Source of the DNA: Platanthera guangdongensis
Lineage: Eukaryota > Streptophyta > Magnoliopsida > Asparagales > Orchidaceae
DNA length: 64,000 nucleotides
Direction: 5' to 3'
Assembly: GCA_039583875.1 (NCBI GenBank)
Contig: CM077165.1
Location: 65,956,757-66,020,756, forward strand
Below are positions 22,212 to 35,500 of this stretch, one piece after another (the first letter of the stretch is position 1; each line of letters opens with the position of its first letter). The position numbers and the translations under genes are program-made. Below the pieces are notes generated by a model that searched no databases, was not told the DNA's origin, and saw only the letters and a list, made by a program, of their open reading frames with translations.

Positions 22212-22534
22212 CACGGTCTTTTCCTCCTGATTCTGTGCGCTCTCTAATTCTCGCGGCTTGTTTTCTGCTTTACACGACCTGTCTTCGCGGCATGCCTTCT
22301 CTTCTGTCTGCTGCCCTGTTCGCGCGGCTTGTATCTCCTTGCTTCTCTTCTCTTCTGTTCGCTCGAACTTTTCAGTACGCGCAACCTCTTCCCCGCTGTG
22401 CCTTTGTCTGCTTCCTGGCCGCTTGTGTTCGCGCGGCTTCTTCCCTTTAAAATGCTGCAGTTTCGCACGGGTTGCTATCCTTTTTCCTCTTCCCGCGGCA
22501 TCTCTTCTTCTTGCGCGGTTTCTTGCTGTTTTCT

Positions 22535-23419
22535 ATGACTACTTCCGGTCTCACCACCCCCGTTATCTCCACCACTCCTGGAGCTCCTTCTCCATCTCCT
22601 CCTTCGGGCAACCTTGGCACCCTTTCTAAGCTTGTTGGCTCCAACTATCCTGATTGGAGCATTTCTTTCACCTTTCTTCTTCGCTCTCAGCACAAGCGTC
22701 ATCACCTCACCGATGACCCTCCTCCTCATAACTCTCCTGAGTTTGACGACTGGGATGCGAGTGATTCTCTTGTCCGCACTTGGCTGGCAAACAGCCTCTC
22801 TGATGAGTGCCTTCCCGTCATTCGCCATGATGAGAGGGTCAAGGCCGCCTGGCTTCACCTCGCTGCTCTCTATTCGAAGGGGGGACATACATCCCGCATT
22901 TATACTCTCTATGCGGACCTCTTCGCCCGCCCTTCCATGTCTCCTGCTGCGGCTTATCAGCAGGTTCAGGCTCTTGGTGCTGAAATCCTCCAGAATCGCC
23001 CCTTCTCAGCGGACTTGGCCGAGCAGCACAAACACTTCCAGGAACTCCTGGTTGTTTGTTATCTTCTTCGTCTTCCTGATTCCTATTATATGATCCGCCA
23101 GCAGATCCTGGGTGAGGCAGAATCTCCTACTTTGGATGCCACCGCGGCTCGCATTGACGTTGTTACTTCGCTGCTCCAGCGGCCTCTGTTGGCCTCCCCC
23201 CTTCCCAGGACTCCTTTGCTCACCAAGCTCAGGAGGGGGGACCTAGTGGTCGCGGCCACTCCGGCGGACGGGGTTTATCCCGGTTCCTCTGCTCTCATTG
23301 TGGTCGTACCGGCCATTCTGTTGACCGCTGCTGGCAGAAACATCCTCATCTTCGTCCTTCCGGTGATGCTCCTTCTTCGGCCTCCGCCTCCTCTCGGCCG
23401 TCTGCCTCTATGGCCATGA
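22535..23419 (+). CDS. Element D gag
   Basis: The ATG at 22535 (M-T-T-S-G-L-T-T-P) matches the start of the E gag. The open frame extends further upstream, but the homology begins here. Copia gag motifs: L-V-G-S-N-Y-P-D-W-S, W-D-A-S-D-S-L-V-R-T-W-L. The last ~60 codons read a frame that does not encode the zinc knuckle. The CCHC knuckle (C-S-H-C-G-R-T-G-H-S-V-D-R-C, near 23290-23330) lies in the -1 frame that continues into pol. The identical arrangement in E shows this is a family property, not a private lesion. Confidence 0.75.
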   Translation: MTTSGLTTPVISTTPGAPSPSPPSGNLGTLSKLVGSNYPDWSISFTFLLRSQHKRHHLTDDPPPHNSPEFDDWDASDSLVRTWLANSLSDECLPVIRHDERVKAAWLHLAALYSKGGHTSRIYTLYADLFARPSMSPAAAYQQVQALGAEILQNRPFSADLAEQHKHFQELLVVCYLLRLPDSYYMIRQQILGEAESPTLDATAARIDVVTSLLQRPLLASPLPRTPLLTKLRRGDLVVAATPADGVYPGSSALIVVVPAILLTAAGRNILIFVLPVMLLLRPPPPLGRLPLWP

Positions 23420-26185
23420 CGTCAGGTAGTGCCCACGTCGTTACCCAAGGTAAATGGCTGATTGACTCTGGTGCTACCAATCATATGACTGGCAACCCTC
23501 ATTGCTTCTCCCGTCTTGAGACCCATGACCGCTTGCCCCCGGTTCGTGTGGCGGATGGTTCACCGTCCCCGGTTCATGGGACGGGCGTGGTTCAACTCAC
23601 CCCATCGCTTTGCTTGGAGGACACTCACTATGTCCCGAAGTTCCCGTGCAATTTATTATCTGTTACTACTTTATGCCGGCAACTTCAGTGCTCCGTCTTA
23701 TTCACTCCAACTGCTTGTTCTTTTCATGACCCGAGGACCCAGCGGATGATTGCTACTGGGACTAAGAGCGGCGGCCTCTACTTCCTCGACGATGTTTCCG
23801 CTCTGTTCGCCTACTCCTCCTCTACAGATCTCCTTCAATGGCATCTTTGCCTTGGACATCCTCCTCCTCGGATTCTTCGACATCTTCTGCCCCACTTACC
23901 TCCTACCAGTTCTCCGCTCAACTGTGATGTGTGTCAGCTTGGCAAACATCATCGCTCCTCCTTCCCACCGAAGCAAGGCCGTGGCTCCTCTCGCCCGTTT
24001 GATCTTATTCATTCTGATGTCTGGGGTCCTGCTCCTACCCTCACTGTTGGTCGGGGTAGTTCCTATTTTGTCACTTTTATAGATGATTTTTCACGATGTA
24101 CCTGGGTGTATCTATTAAAAGATCGCTCTGAACTCTTTTCTATTTGGCAATCATTTTATTTTATGATTCAGAATCAGTTTGACATTTCTATTAAAGTTTT
24201 ACGCTCTGATAATGCCAAGAAATATCTTAATCATGAGTTCTCCTCTTTCTTTCACCAACATGATCTTCTTCATCAAACTACTTGTGTTTACACCTCCCAG
24301 CAGAATGGGGTGGCGGAGCGTAAAAACCGTCACCTCCTTGATGTTGCTCGTACTCTCATGACGCACATGCACGTACATCGCTCCTACTGGGGCTACGCTG
24401 TGCTCCTCGCCTGCTATCTCATCAATCGCCTTCCCTCCACAGTTCTCCACGGCCAGACCCCCTTCTCCATTCTCTACACCCACAAGGAACCTTTTCCTCT
24501 CCCTCTCCGTGTCTTTGGTTGTACGGCCTTTGTTCACGCTCCCTCCGCTACCCGCGACAAGCTTTCCCCTCGTTCCACCAAGTGTGTCTTTTTGGGGTAC
24601 TCTACCACTCAAAAAGGCTATTGCTGTTTTGACCCCCTTCTCCGCAAGCAATTTGTCTCCGCGGATGTGACATTTTTCGAAAATGCTTCCTACTTCTCTC
24701 CTACCTCCTCTCTTCCTCCTGATATCTCTGTTCCCTCCACGCCTCTCGACGTCTCCCCACCACCGTCTCCTCCTCCCCCGTCTCGTTCCCTGTCCGTCTC
24801 CCCACCCACCCCTCCGCCCTCTTCTCCGACGCCGTCTCTCTCTAGTCCCGGGCCAGCCTTCTCTGCCACGGACGCTCCGGTGGCTGACGCCCCCGTCGAC
24901 CTGGATCTTCCCATTGCTCTTCGCAAAGGGGTGCGGGCGTGTACTCAACACCCGCTTGCGGCAGTTGTTTCCTAAGATCGGCTTTCTCCTTCTCGCAGGT
25001 GTTTTGCCTTGGCTATCTCCGCTACTTCTACTCCCCGCACCTACCAGGAGGCTCTTGCTCTCCCTCATTGGAAGTCTGTCATGGATGAAGAGATGGCTAC
25101 TCTTACTGAAAGGGGTACCTGGACCCTTGTTCCTCCTCCCGTGGGCACTGATGTGGTTGGCTGTCGCTGGGTCTTCATTGTGAAATTTCGCCCCGATGGC
25201 ACTGTGGATTGCTACAAGGACCGGCTGGTGGCCAAAGGCTTCACTCAGACTTACAACATTGATTACTTTGACATTTTTTCTCCGGTTGCTCGCCTCAGCG
25301 CCATCCGGGTTCTTCTCTCTGTGGCTGTTAACCGGGATTGGGCTATTTCCCAGCTTGATGTGAAGAATGCCTTTCTCTATGGCGATCTTCAGAAGGACGT
25401 CTACATGGAGCAACCTCCTGGGTATGTTGCTCAGGGGGAGACACGCGTATGCCGTTTGAAGAAGCCCATTTATGGCCTAAAGCAGAGCCCTCGGGCGTGG
25501 TTCGACAAATTCAGTGGCATTGTGGCTACCATCGGCTTTACAAGGAGTTCGGCCGATCACTCCTTATTCATTCGCAAAACGGCCTCGGGACTGGTGGTTT
25601 TGGCAGTATATGTGGATGATATCCTTCTTACTGGCGATGACCGAGATGGGGTGGACTTGACGAAGAAGCACCTCCGTCAACACTTGGTCACGAAGGATAT
25701 GGGCTCCCCGAAATACTTTTTGGGGATAGAAATCTCTCGGAAACTTGACTCGTTGGTTCTCTCCCAACGGAAGTATGCCCTTGATCTTCTACAAGAAGCA
25801 GGATTGACAGGTGCCAAACCGGCTCGGTTTCCCATGGCTATTGGAGAAGACCAAACGTGGACGGATGACTCGCCTCTTCTATCTGATGTCAGAAGGTACA
25901 GACGTTTGGTAGGCAAACTCATCTATCTCACGGTGACTAGACCCGACATCGCCCATGCTATAGGCAAGGTCAGTCAGTTTATGCAAGCTCCCAGGGAGTG
26001 CCATCTTCAGTCTGTATTGAAGATTTTAGAGTATGTCAAAGCAGCACCAGGCAAAGGGCTAATCTTTCAGAAGAATGGTCATCTGAGGGTTGAGGCCTAA
26101 TCAGATTCAAGTTACGCGGATGACAAAGGCGATCGTAAGTCCACGTCAGGTTTTTGTACTTTTGTTGGAGGAAATCTTGTGAGTT
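23410..26185 (+). pseudogene. Element D pol, first segment: protease to early RNase H
   Basis: The frame is -1 relative to gag and is open upstream of 23410 through the zinc knuckle. Protease W-L-I-D-S-G-A-T-N-H-M; integrase Q-Q-N-G-V-A-E-R-K-N-R; reverse transcriptase V-Y-V-D-D-I-L-L-T-G near 25610. TAA at 24973-24975 and TAA at 26098-26100 replace Tyr codons present in E. The integrase-RT linker is Pro/Ser-rich. The W-K-S-K motif of RNase H has TGG>TGA at 26184-26186, exactly where element B is inserted. Pol continues at 46465. Confidence 0.9.
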
Positions 26186-26190
26186 GAAAG

Positions 26191-27761
26191 TGAAAGTCCA
26201 CCTAGTGTCAACTATCTTCACCTATGGGGGGGAATAGGTGACGTGCAGCATTTTTGCGAAATTTAAAATTGTACCTGCACAATAAAAATAAACAGCACAG
26301 CACACAGAATACACAAGCTATTTATAGTGGTTCCCCGAGTTGGGTACATCCACTTTCCCCCTTCGACCTATCTCCCAACAAGGGACGACTCGGTCTCTTC
26401 ACCAACAGGATTGAAATCCAATCCTTACACTATCGGAAGGACCCCTTCCACACGTAGGAGTCAACACTCCCACACACGGGTTGCACCCAACCCTTACAAA
26501 TAGGAACCAACGTTCCTTTACAACAAAAGTAAAACTAGAATGTACAAGAGATACAAACTACGTTTGGAGACTAAGGTGTCCCTCTTCGTTGACAACGTGT
26601 TTTTGAAGTCCATGAAGAGTACACAACCCTAGAACTCTCTTGGAGAGAATCTCCCCGGAACCGGCGGCGGCAAGATGGGCGGCGGCTTGGTTCACGGGAT
26701 CGACGGCGACAACGATGTGCGGCTGCTGTACTTTGGAGATCCAAACTTCGTAGCGAAGCAAGCTAGGTCTACCAACGGTCACACTAGGATCAGTCGTCTT
26801 GATCGATTCGGATGGGGAAGGTTTTCCCGATCAACAAATCAAGAGACAAGAGATCTCCGGTTAGACACGTGAGACTCTAAGCTTGGCTAAGCTTCTGTCG
26901 ACCGGAGATCTGGAAGAAACCTCGATCAAGACCGGCGATCAACTCTCTCGAGCGGCGACGGCGGCGGCGGCGGAAATCGCGATCTAGGTCACGTCGCGGC
27001 TCGGCTTCGTATATGTTTTCCGTCATGTGTACTGTTCAAAAATACGCCTGTATTTACACTGTAGACAACTTCAATATGACCGTTGTGGGTCCCCCCAGAA
27101 GAAACCCTAAATCCGGTTCAAAATAGTGCCAGCGGCAGAATCCGGTCCAGCTTTTTCCCGAAAATTGCCCAAGTAAAAATCGACGAGAATCACCTGTGAT
27201 TCTCGTCGAATCGTCGAGAATCAAGGGTGATTGTCGACGATTCGGCGAGAATCACAAAATGATTCTCGACGATTCGTCGAGAATCACAAATTGATTCTCG
27301 ATGATTCGTCGAGAATCACAAATTGATTCTCATCGAATATGACTTGATTGCACTCTGATTTAGCCGGCGAGAATCAGCCAGTGATTCTCGACGATTCGGC
27401 GAGAATCACTAGTGATTCTCGTCGATTCTTACTTAGATGATTTTTCGTCTTACGCCTCTGAGCTGCTCTTTGACTCATCCTTGCTCCTTGTCTGCTCTTG
27501 CATAAACACAGCCCTGTACTTGAAAGTAAGTGCACTCCAATAGAGAGAGTACACGTAGGCCAACACACTGATCTGCTCAACGAGGGATTACGTCGTGCAG
27601 ACCCGTGTATATTGACCTACTGCATCCTGACATTGGTGTGCACTTAGCGTGGAATAACTGCAAGCACAACTTGAAATATTTTATCAAATACATTGTGAAT
27701 TTATCTTAGCTTGACAGGTGGCTTCCTCAAATCCAGGTAATTGTGGATACAATACCCAACA
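26191..27761 (-). repeat. 3' LTR of element B
   Basis: 1571 bp, plus-strand TGAAAGTCC...AATACCCAACA. The TATA box of the partner LTR is mutated here (GTAAATA). Confidence 0.95.
27178..27424. repeat. Palindromic GATTCTCG...CGAGAATC array in the 3' LTR of B
   Basis: Same as 45880-46128, with several CpG>TpG/CpA changes. Confidence 0.9.
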
Positions 27762-28089
<328 letters not shown>

Positions 28090-28829
28090 CTATTTTTCTT
28101 TGGCTAAGTCATCCTTGAGTTTCTGAGCCAAAAACTTCTTCCTTTGTCTTTCAACATACTCCTTAGGCTTTGGATAGTATCTGGGTGGAGGAGCTTTATC
28201 TGCCGCAGTGTTGGTCCTGAAGAAGATGTTACGTTTGGCTTCATAGGTCTTGTGCAGCTCCCACTCCTACTGGCTGTATACGTCGTTTCGATTGATTTCT
28301 CCTTTATCTTGTAGCCAGAATGTGTCCAGGATGATACTCTTAGATACTGGACTCCACTTTTCGTTTCTTACTTCCTCCTCCTTCAGTCTGATTCTCTTTT
28401 CAGCTTGTGTTTCCTTTGATGTCCCTTCTTGAGATGTTCTCTTGTCCCTGGCTTTTGCTAGGGCTCCTTGATCAAACATTGCCATCAGTTTCGCCTTGGA
28501 GGAGGCCCTAGCAGCCCTATGAACATCAGCTTCACTTACAGGAGCTTTTTCAGCATTGGCTCCCTCATCAGCCGCAGTGTTAATTGCAGGAGCAGGAGTA
28601 CCTTCGGGATTTTCAGGGATATTAACGCCTAACGCTTGTTGGAGCATCCACTAGCAACTGTCATAAACATATTTGTTTGACTGCTCAAAGTTTGTGATGA
28701 TGATTTCTTGAAGCTCAGCCATCTTAGCTATATATTCTTTCTCCCCCTTTTTGGCTTCGACTGCAATGAAGTTTGCATAAGAATGTAGTGACTCATCAAT
28801 ATGCTTTGTAGTCCTGGAGAATTCAGTGA
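28090..28829 (-). pseudogene. Element B additional ORF, C-terminal segment
   Basis: Continues the frame of 41975-40432 beyond G2. A coiled-coil-like stretch is followed by in-frame TAG at 28648-28650, then an Ala/Glu/Lys-rich part, W-S-P-V-S-K-S-I-I-L, a second TAG (28267-28269), E-W-E-L-H-K, Y-Y-P-K-P and Y-V-E-R-Q-R, ending at TAG 28090-28092. The W-S-P, E-W...H, Y-P and E-R-Q motifs align in order with the S1 C-terminus. Confidence 0.8.
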
Positions 28830-28834
28830 CCAAG

Positions 28835-30568
28835 TGATTGTCTCTGAGATATCTGCAAAGAGAAAATACCAAACTAACAATTCATCAAGGCAAGTATACC
28901 TATCGAAATGCAGCTAGGGGACACAAGTGTCGTATTGAAATCCGGGAACAGTTGAGTAAGCTTACTCACACGAAATCTATTATTTTATCGACGGCAAAAT
29001 AAGGTTTAGCTAAATGTACTAAAGGAAGAGAACTACTAAAAGAGCGATTAACTTAAGCTTAGTAACGATGAAGGGAAAATGCACTCGATCAGAAATCACC
29101 TTGGCAAGAGTGGTTAGAAAAATACGATAAATAAACCTAAGCTAATTAGGGTAAAGGTCTTTGACCGTGGAGGTTCCATGAATATTGACACGCTTCTCTC
29201 GAAGGCCGTGCCTAACTGAGTTTAGGAAGGTCCGACCGACTTTCGCCTAAATCGGAGGCCTAAAACTCGCCTTACGCGGTGAACCCCTCTAATGGATTTT
29301 ACTCCAATCCGGGAGATTTGAACGTCTGCCTCTCTCGAGGGGTGCGAACAACTCCCTTTACTCTTGAGTGCTCATTTCAAACCTTCGGCCTCTCGGCTAG
29401 CCCAGAATGAAAGCAAAGGTGGAGAGTATATATCGATGATATACCTCCAACCCGTGATAAATCAAGAGTAATTCAAAGCCAAACCCTAAACAGAAAAGGT
29501 AAGATTCAAAGCATCATAACCTAATCACTCGAACCTCGGATCAATTAGATCGAGTACATAGAGGATTAGTTAATCATGGTGAGGTGGAAGAGGGAGATGA
29601 GTAGAAGAAAAATACTGAAAACAGAGCAGGAACGAAAAAGAAAACAACACTTTTTATTAAGAGAAACAGTGATCTACAGCTTGAAAATGAGAGATTACAA
29701 GAACATGAAAAGGAAACTACACTATCATTAGCGTCATACTACAGAAAGAAGCTAGGAGCTAATACAGGAAAAGCATAAAGCTAGAGCTACGAACTAGAAA
29801 TGAAAATACATGCTTAAAAGTTCAGAAAAACAAAGGACAGAACCTCCCCTCTAAAAGCGAAAAGTTGTCCTAAAACCCCTGGAGTTGGGCTCTATTTATA
29901 GAATTTTTCGGGTCGGGTCACGCCCCCCTGTCACGCCCTGGTCGGGCGTGACCCTGGGGCGTGACACATTCGGCGCGACTTTTTCGGGCAGGAATTGAAT
30001 TCTGACGGAGTTGTTGCGGTACACGCCCACCGGTCACGCCCTGGTAGGGAGTGACCCTGGGGCGTGTTCTTTGCGGCGTGACTTTGGGAGCTGAAATTGA
30101 ATGCTGGAGGTGACGGGCGGAATTGCTGAAGTACACGCCCATATGTCACGCCCGGGTCAGGCGTGACCCTGGGGCGTGATAATTTCGGTGCGGCGGTGGA
30201 GCGGGAAAGACGAGCGCGCTGCGGCGATTCCTCGGAACCTGGGGACACGCCTATAGTACACGCCCGTGTCGGATGTGTCACGGGCGTGACCGAGGGCGTG
30301 TACACTAAGTTTCCACGGAATGCAGATTCGGACCAATTGCTTCATTCCTCTGGGTTACACGCCCTAGGTACACGCCCTGGTAGGGCGTGACCTTGGGGCG
30401 TGTCACAGCAAAATTCGGCTGAAAGCCGTGAAAACCTGCAAAAAGCAGAAAAAATGCATTAGCGACAAAAATATATACAAAGGGGAATCAAAACAAGTAC
30501 TTTACAAGACATGATTGGCTTTAAAACCCGAAAATATCCTAATAAAATTGACTACAAACGTATTATCA
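28835..30568 (-). repeat. 3' LTR of G2
   Basis: Plus-strand TGATTGTCTCTGAG...CGTATTATCA, 1734 bp. TATA box (minus TATAAATA) at 29900-29893. CACGCCC/GGGCGTG array at 29925-30410. Confidence 0.96.
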
Positions 30569-32538
30569 AATTCCCCCAAGCTTAAGTTTTGCTTGTCCCC
30601 AAGCAAAGATATAAAGACTAGCTAATCATAAGAGTGACTAATTCAAAAAGTTTTAATCATACTCACACAAGTACTATGCGAAATTCTAGGTAGGGAGAAT
30701 GTAAAACGTAAATCTAAAACAATTATTTAGGTATGGTTTAACTTTTATAAACTTTACTTAATAAAAATAAATCATCCAGAATTTTGACGAAATTCTTTAA
30801 ATAGATTTGAGCAAGGTAATGAAAATGAAAAGAACGTATTGAGTTATTACTAGATCCAAGCAACGCATTATAATTATATCAATTAAATAACAAAAATCTA
30901 AGTTTAAATCCAAAACTAAAACTGATTTACTTTTCTTCTTTTCTTAGTTGTTAAATAAAATTAAAAAAAGGGCGTGAATCAAAAGGACTTAATAGGACCG
31001 AAACGTTTGGTTTAGGAATATGAATAGGAGTGGAATTCAAATATAAACATGGAGGCTTAAAAATCACACTAAACCAAAACAACGAGTTTCAAAAAAAATA
31101 AATTTATTTTAAACAAAATATTTATAAATAAATTTATTTTTTTTCTCTTTATGATTATTTATCTCATTTTTTTTCATTTTTTTTTATTATTTTCATTCAT
31201 TTTTGTTTTTTTTTTCTTTTCAATATATTGCTTTTGAGTACACCTTTTTCAACAATATCTCCACAGATAAGACAAAATTTCCTATCAAACAAAATTAGCG
31301 CGATTAGATAGGTAGGAATTTGGGCTTTGGTGAAAATGAAAATGTGTGTGGAGTTTATCAAATGAATTTGGAAAAATGGCTCAAAAGCGGCTAACTAGTG
31401 GTAAAAGAGTTTAGGTTGGCAAGAAAGCTCAAACGTAAACAAAAATGGCCTAAATCATTTTCACGCATTTTTTTTTAAATTTATTTAAAACATAGAGTCG
31501 ATAAATTTCAAAAAGCAAGTTCGAGATAATAAAAGAAGATTGATGAAATTATCTTGAAAATAAAAATAATATGTCACTTGGATCGTTCATATCTACTACG
31601 TTATTCAAAATATGTTCTTACAAAAATCATCTAAAGACGAAAAGGAAAATAGTGGATGATAAATTTTTAGAGAAAGTAAAGAAAATAAAGAACGAAAAAC
31701 CATAATAGAAATGCACGGTTTAGAGAAATATTTTACCTTAACATGCTACCGTGAATTAGAAACACAGCATGGCCAACATGTTACTTGTGAAATATGATTA
31801 AAAAGAATGATTAGAAAAATTATAATTAACTACGTTGTTTATAAAGAAGTTTGAGAAAAACAAAACATAAACATGGGGTACTTATTGAAATACCAAAATG
31901 CAGCTATATATATATAAGAGTTTTATGAAATTTTTTGAAATTTTGGAGTTTTTTGGGATATTTACAAAACATGAAATTTTGGATTTTTTGGGGATATTTA
32001 CAAAACAAAAAATTTTGGATTTTTTTGGGATATTTACAAAACAAAAAGAACATTTTTTTGGGATATTTACAAAACAAAAAGAAAACAAAACGAAGGAGGA
32101 AGTCCTCCCCCAAGCTTAAAATCTACATTGTCCGCAATGGAGAAGGAGGTCGGAGAACGAGAGAAAAGTAAAGTATAGAAATAAAAGACAGAATTGAAAA
32201 GCAGGTACTTCCCCGGTTTGATTTTTGCAGGGCAAGTTGAGTGATGCCGCTCCTCCATGCCTGTGCTGTGGATCTTCATGAAACGTCGTCCGGCGGACTT
32301 TGGCATGGAAGCAGAACCGTTGGAGCAGGCGATCGCGGAAGTTTCAGCTTGCCGGAGCCATTCGGGGCAAAAAGTGTAAAATAAAGAAAACATAAAAAGA
32401 TAACTTGGGTTGCCTCCCAAGAGCGCCCTTTGTTTAAAGCGTCGTTTGAGCTCGACGCATCAAAATAATAATGTCCCAAATATTGTTTAGAAATAAAGTT
32501 CGAATAAAGTTAAAGTTGTGAGAAAAATAAAGTTCAGA
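30569..32538 (-). other. G2 region between pol and 3' LTR, no env seen
   Basis: The polypurine tract (minus AAGCTTGGGGGAATT) is next to the LTR. About 1.9 kb of AT-rich sequence follows, with no credible long frame. It holds a tandem repeat (31945-32092) and a short hairpin TTGGGTTGCCTCCCAA (32405-32420), a sequence I recognise as common downstream of pol in Athila-type elements. Some Athila elements carry an env-like gene here; I see none. Confidence 0.75.
31945..32092. repeat. ~40-bp tandem repeat in the G2 3' region
   Basis: Four copies of TTTTTTGGGATATTTACAAA followed by A-rich/T-rich spacer. Opposite-strand frames across it are artefacts. Confidence 0.92.
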
Positions 32539-35500
32539 TTAATCAAATGTCAGGACCGGAAAGATAGAGTTAACAGGGTTTAGACTGACATCATCACAGA
32601 AATACAGTTTAAGACGCTGACCATTCACTTTGAAAGTACCCTTATCCGGGTGAGAAATTAAAACAGTACCATAAGAAAAGACTTCTAAAACAGTAAAAGG
32701 CCCAGACCAACGTGATTTTAATTTACCCGGGAATAAACGTAAACGAGAGTTATAAAGAAGCACTTGGTCGCCTGGCTTAAAGATTTTTGGGTGCCTAAGA
32801 TGTCGGCCGTGTAAACGCTTCGTCCGCTCTTTATAAAGTCTGTTATTTTCATACGCGTAAGAGCGCCACTCGTCGAGTTCGTTAAGTTGAAATTTTCGAA
32901 AATCGCCGACAGAGTGGGGATCGAAGTTTAAAAATCGCAAGGCCCAAAAGGCGCGGTGTTCTAACTCTACGGGTAAATGACACGATTTTCCATAAACCAA
33001 CCGATATGGCGTACAGCCGAGGGCGGTTTTGTACGCTGTTCGGTAGGCCCATAGAGCATCGTCCAATTTGGCGGACCAGTCTTTTCTAGATGTTGAAACA
33101 GTCTTTTCTAAAATTCTTTTTATTTCTCTATTCACTACTTCGACTTGTCCGTTAGTTTGGGGGTGGTAGGCAGTGGAAAGCTTATGAGTAACGCCATATT
33201 TAGTTAGGATTTTTGAAAATTGTGCGTTACAGAAATGGGAACCCCTATCACTAACGATAGCGCGCGGCGTACCGAATCGAGAAAATAATTTTTTGAGGAA
33301 ATTAACTACGACTCGGGCGTCATTCGTAGGAAGAGCTTGGGCTTCGGCCCAACGTGAAACATAATCAACGGCAACTAAAATATACTTATTCCCGAAGCTA
33401 GAAGGAAAAGGGCCGACAAAATCAATCCCCCAGAGGTCGAAAACTTCGCACTCTAGAAAATAATTTTGTGGCATTTCATTTTTATTCGAAATATTCCCCG
33501 ACCGTTGGCAACTATCACACCTACTTACAAAGGCATGCGCGGCTTTAAACAGGCTGGGCCAGTAAAAACCCGCGCTTAACACTTTGTGAGCGGTGCGAGC
33601 AGCTTGATAGTGCCCACCTGTCGGTCCTTCATGCAAATGTTTAATAATATCTAATCCTTCATCCAAGGAAACACACCTCCTGATCACTTGGTCTGCACAG
33701 ACTTTAAAAAGATGCGGGTCCTCCCAAAAGTAGTTCTTCAGCTCAGAAAAGAATTTCTTCTTTTGCTGAGATGAAAACTCTTTTGGGAGCTCACGGGCCA
33801 CTAGATAGTTGGCGATGTGGGCAAACCAAGGAGAAGTAGATGTGTTAATTACGAAAAGCTTCTCATCAGGGAAATAGTAATGAAAAGAATTTTCGTCTAA
33901 TTGCTCGATAAATGGGTTGTCTAGGCGCGAAAGGTGGTCGGCGGCCAAGTTCTCGGCACCTCGCTTATCACGGATCTCTAAGTCAAACTCCTGGAGGAGT
34001 AAGACCCAGCGAATCAAGCGAGGCTTGGCATCCGTTTTAGAGAGAAGATATTTGAGGGCCGAGTGGTCCGTAAAAACAATAATTTTTGAAAGAGTAATAT
34101 AAGGGCGAAATTTGTCAAATGCGAATACTACAGCTAAGAGCTCCTTCTCGGTTGTGGTGTAATTTTCCTGTGCAGATGTGAGAGTTTTACTAGCGTAATA
34201 AATGGGGTGGAAGTTTTTGGAAATACGTTGACCTAGTACGGCTCCCACCGCATAACTACTCGCATCACACATTATTTCAAATGGAAGATCCCACACCGGA
34301 GCTATCATGATTGGCGCATTAACTAATTTTTCTTTTATTAAATTGAAGGCAGCTAGACATAGGTCATCAAAGATGAATGGGGCGTCTTTTTCTAAGAGAT
34401 GGGTAAGGGGCTTGGTGATTTTGGAAAAGTCCTTTATGAAGCGGCGGTAGAAACCCGCATGACCCAGGAAACTTCTTATGGCTTTTATGTTCGTAGGTGG
34501 CGGCAGTTTCTCGATAACTTCTATTTTCGCAACGTCTACTTCAATACCCCTTTCAGAAATTTTATGTCCCAAAACTAACCCTTCCCTTACCATAAAATGA
34601 CATTTTTCCCAATTTAAGGCGAGGTTAGTTTCTTCGCATCGCTCTAAGACTTTTTCGAGGTTCTCTAAGCAACTATCGAAGGAATTCCCGAAGACGGAGA
34701 AATCATCCATGAAGACTTCCATAATGCTTTCTACGTACTTGTCAAAGATGGCGAGCATACATCGTTGGAATGTAGCCGGCGCATTGCACAATCCAAACGG
34801 CATTCTTCGGTAGGCGAAGGTGCCGAAGGGACAAGTAAACGTAGTTTTCTCCTGGTCCTCGGGGGAGATGGGGATTTGAAGATACCCCGAGAGGCCATCG
34901 AGAAAACAATAAAAGCTATGTCCGGAAAGTCGTTCTAAAATTTGATCAATGAACGGCAAGGGGAAGTGATCCTTGCGGGTGGCGTCATTCAACTTACGGT
35001 AATCTATACACATTCGCCATCCGGTCACCGTCCGAGTCGGGATTAATTCATTATTTTCATTACTTACGACCGTTATCCCTCCCTTCTTTGGTACTACCTG
35101 TACTGGGCTAACCCACTTACTGTCGGATATAGGATAGATAATTCCTGCGTCTAACAATTTCATAACCTCGCCCTTAACTACGTCTTTCATGTTTGGGTTT
35201 ATACGGCGCTGAGGTTGTATAGAGTTACGAGAATTATCTTCCATTAAGATTTTATGAGTGCAGAAAGATGGGCTTATGCCCTTGATATCAGATATCTGCC
35301 AAGCAATAGCTTGGCGATGCTTTTGTAAAATTGAAAGAAGTTTATTTTTTTGTGCATCCGTGAGGTAGGCCGAAATTATGACAGGCAGCTTAGAGTCCTT
35401 TTCTAAGAAAGCGTATTGAAGGTGCTCTGGTAGTTCTTTCAGTTCCAAGGTAGGGGGGTCATCATACGAGGTCTTGGAAATTTGTTCTTTTTCAAAAACT

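Noticed and set aside
24199..25413. 404-codon minus-strand open frame
   Set aside because: Exact antisense of the D integrase/RT coding region, created by its composition; no domain of its own.
29918..30390. Several 60-124-codon frames in the G2 LTRs
   Set aside because: Same frames in both LTRs, produced by the CACGCCC array; non-coding LTR.
31882..32171. Small frames over the G2 3' tandem repeat
   Set aside because: Period and A/T-run composition keep frames open on both strands; no coding signal.
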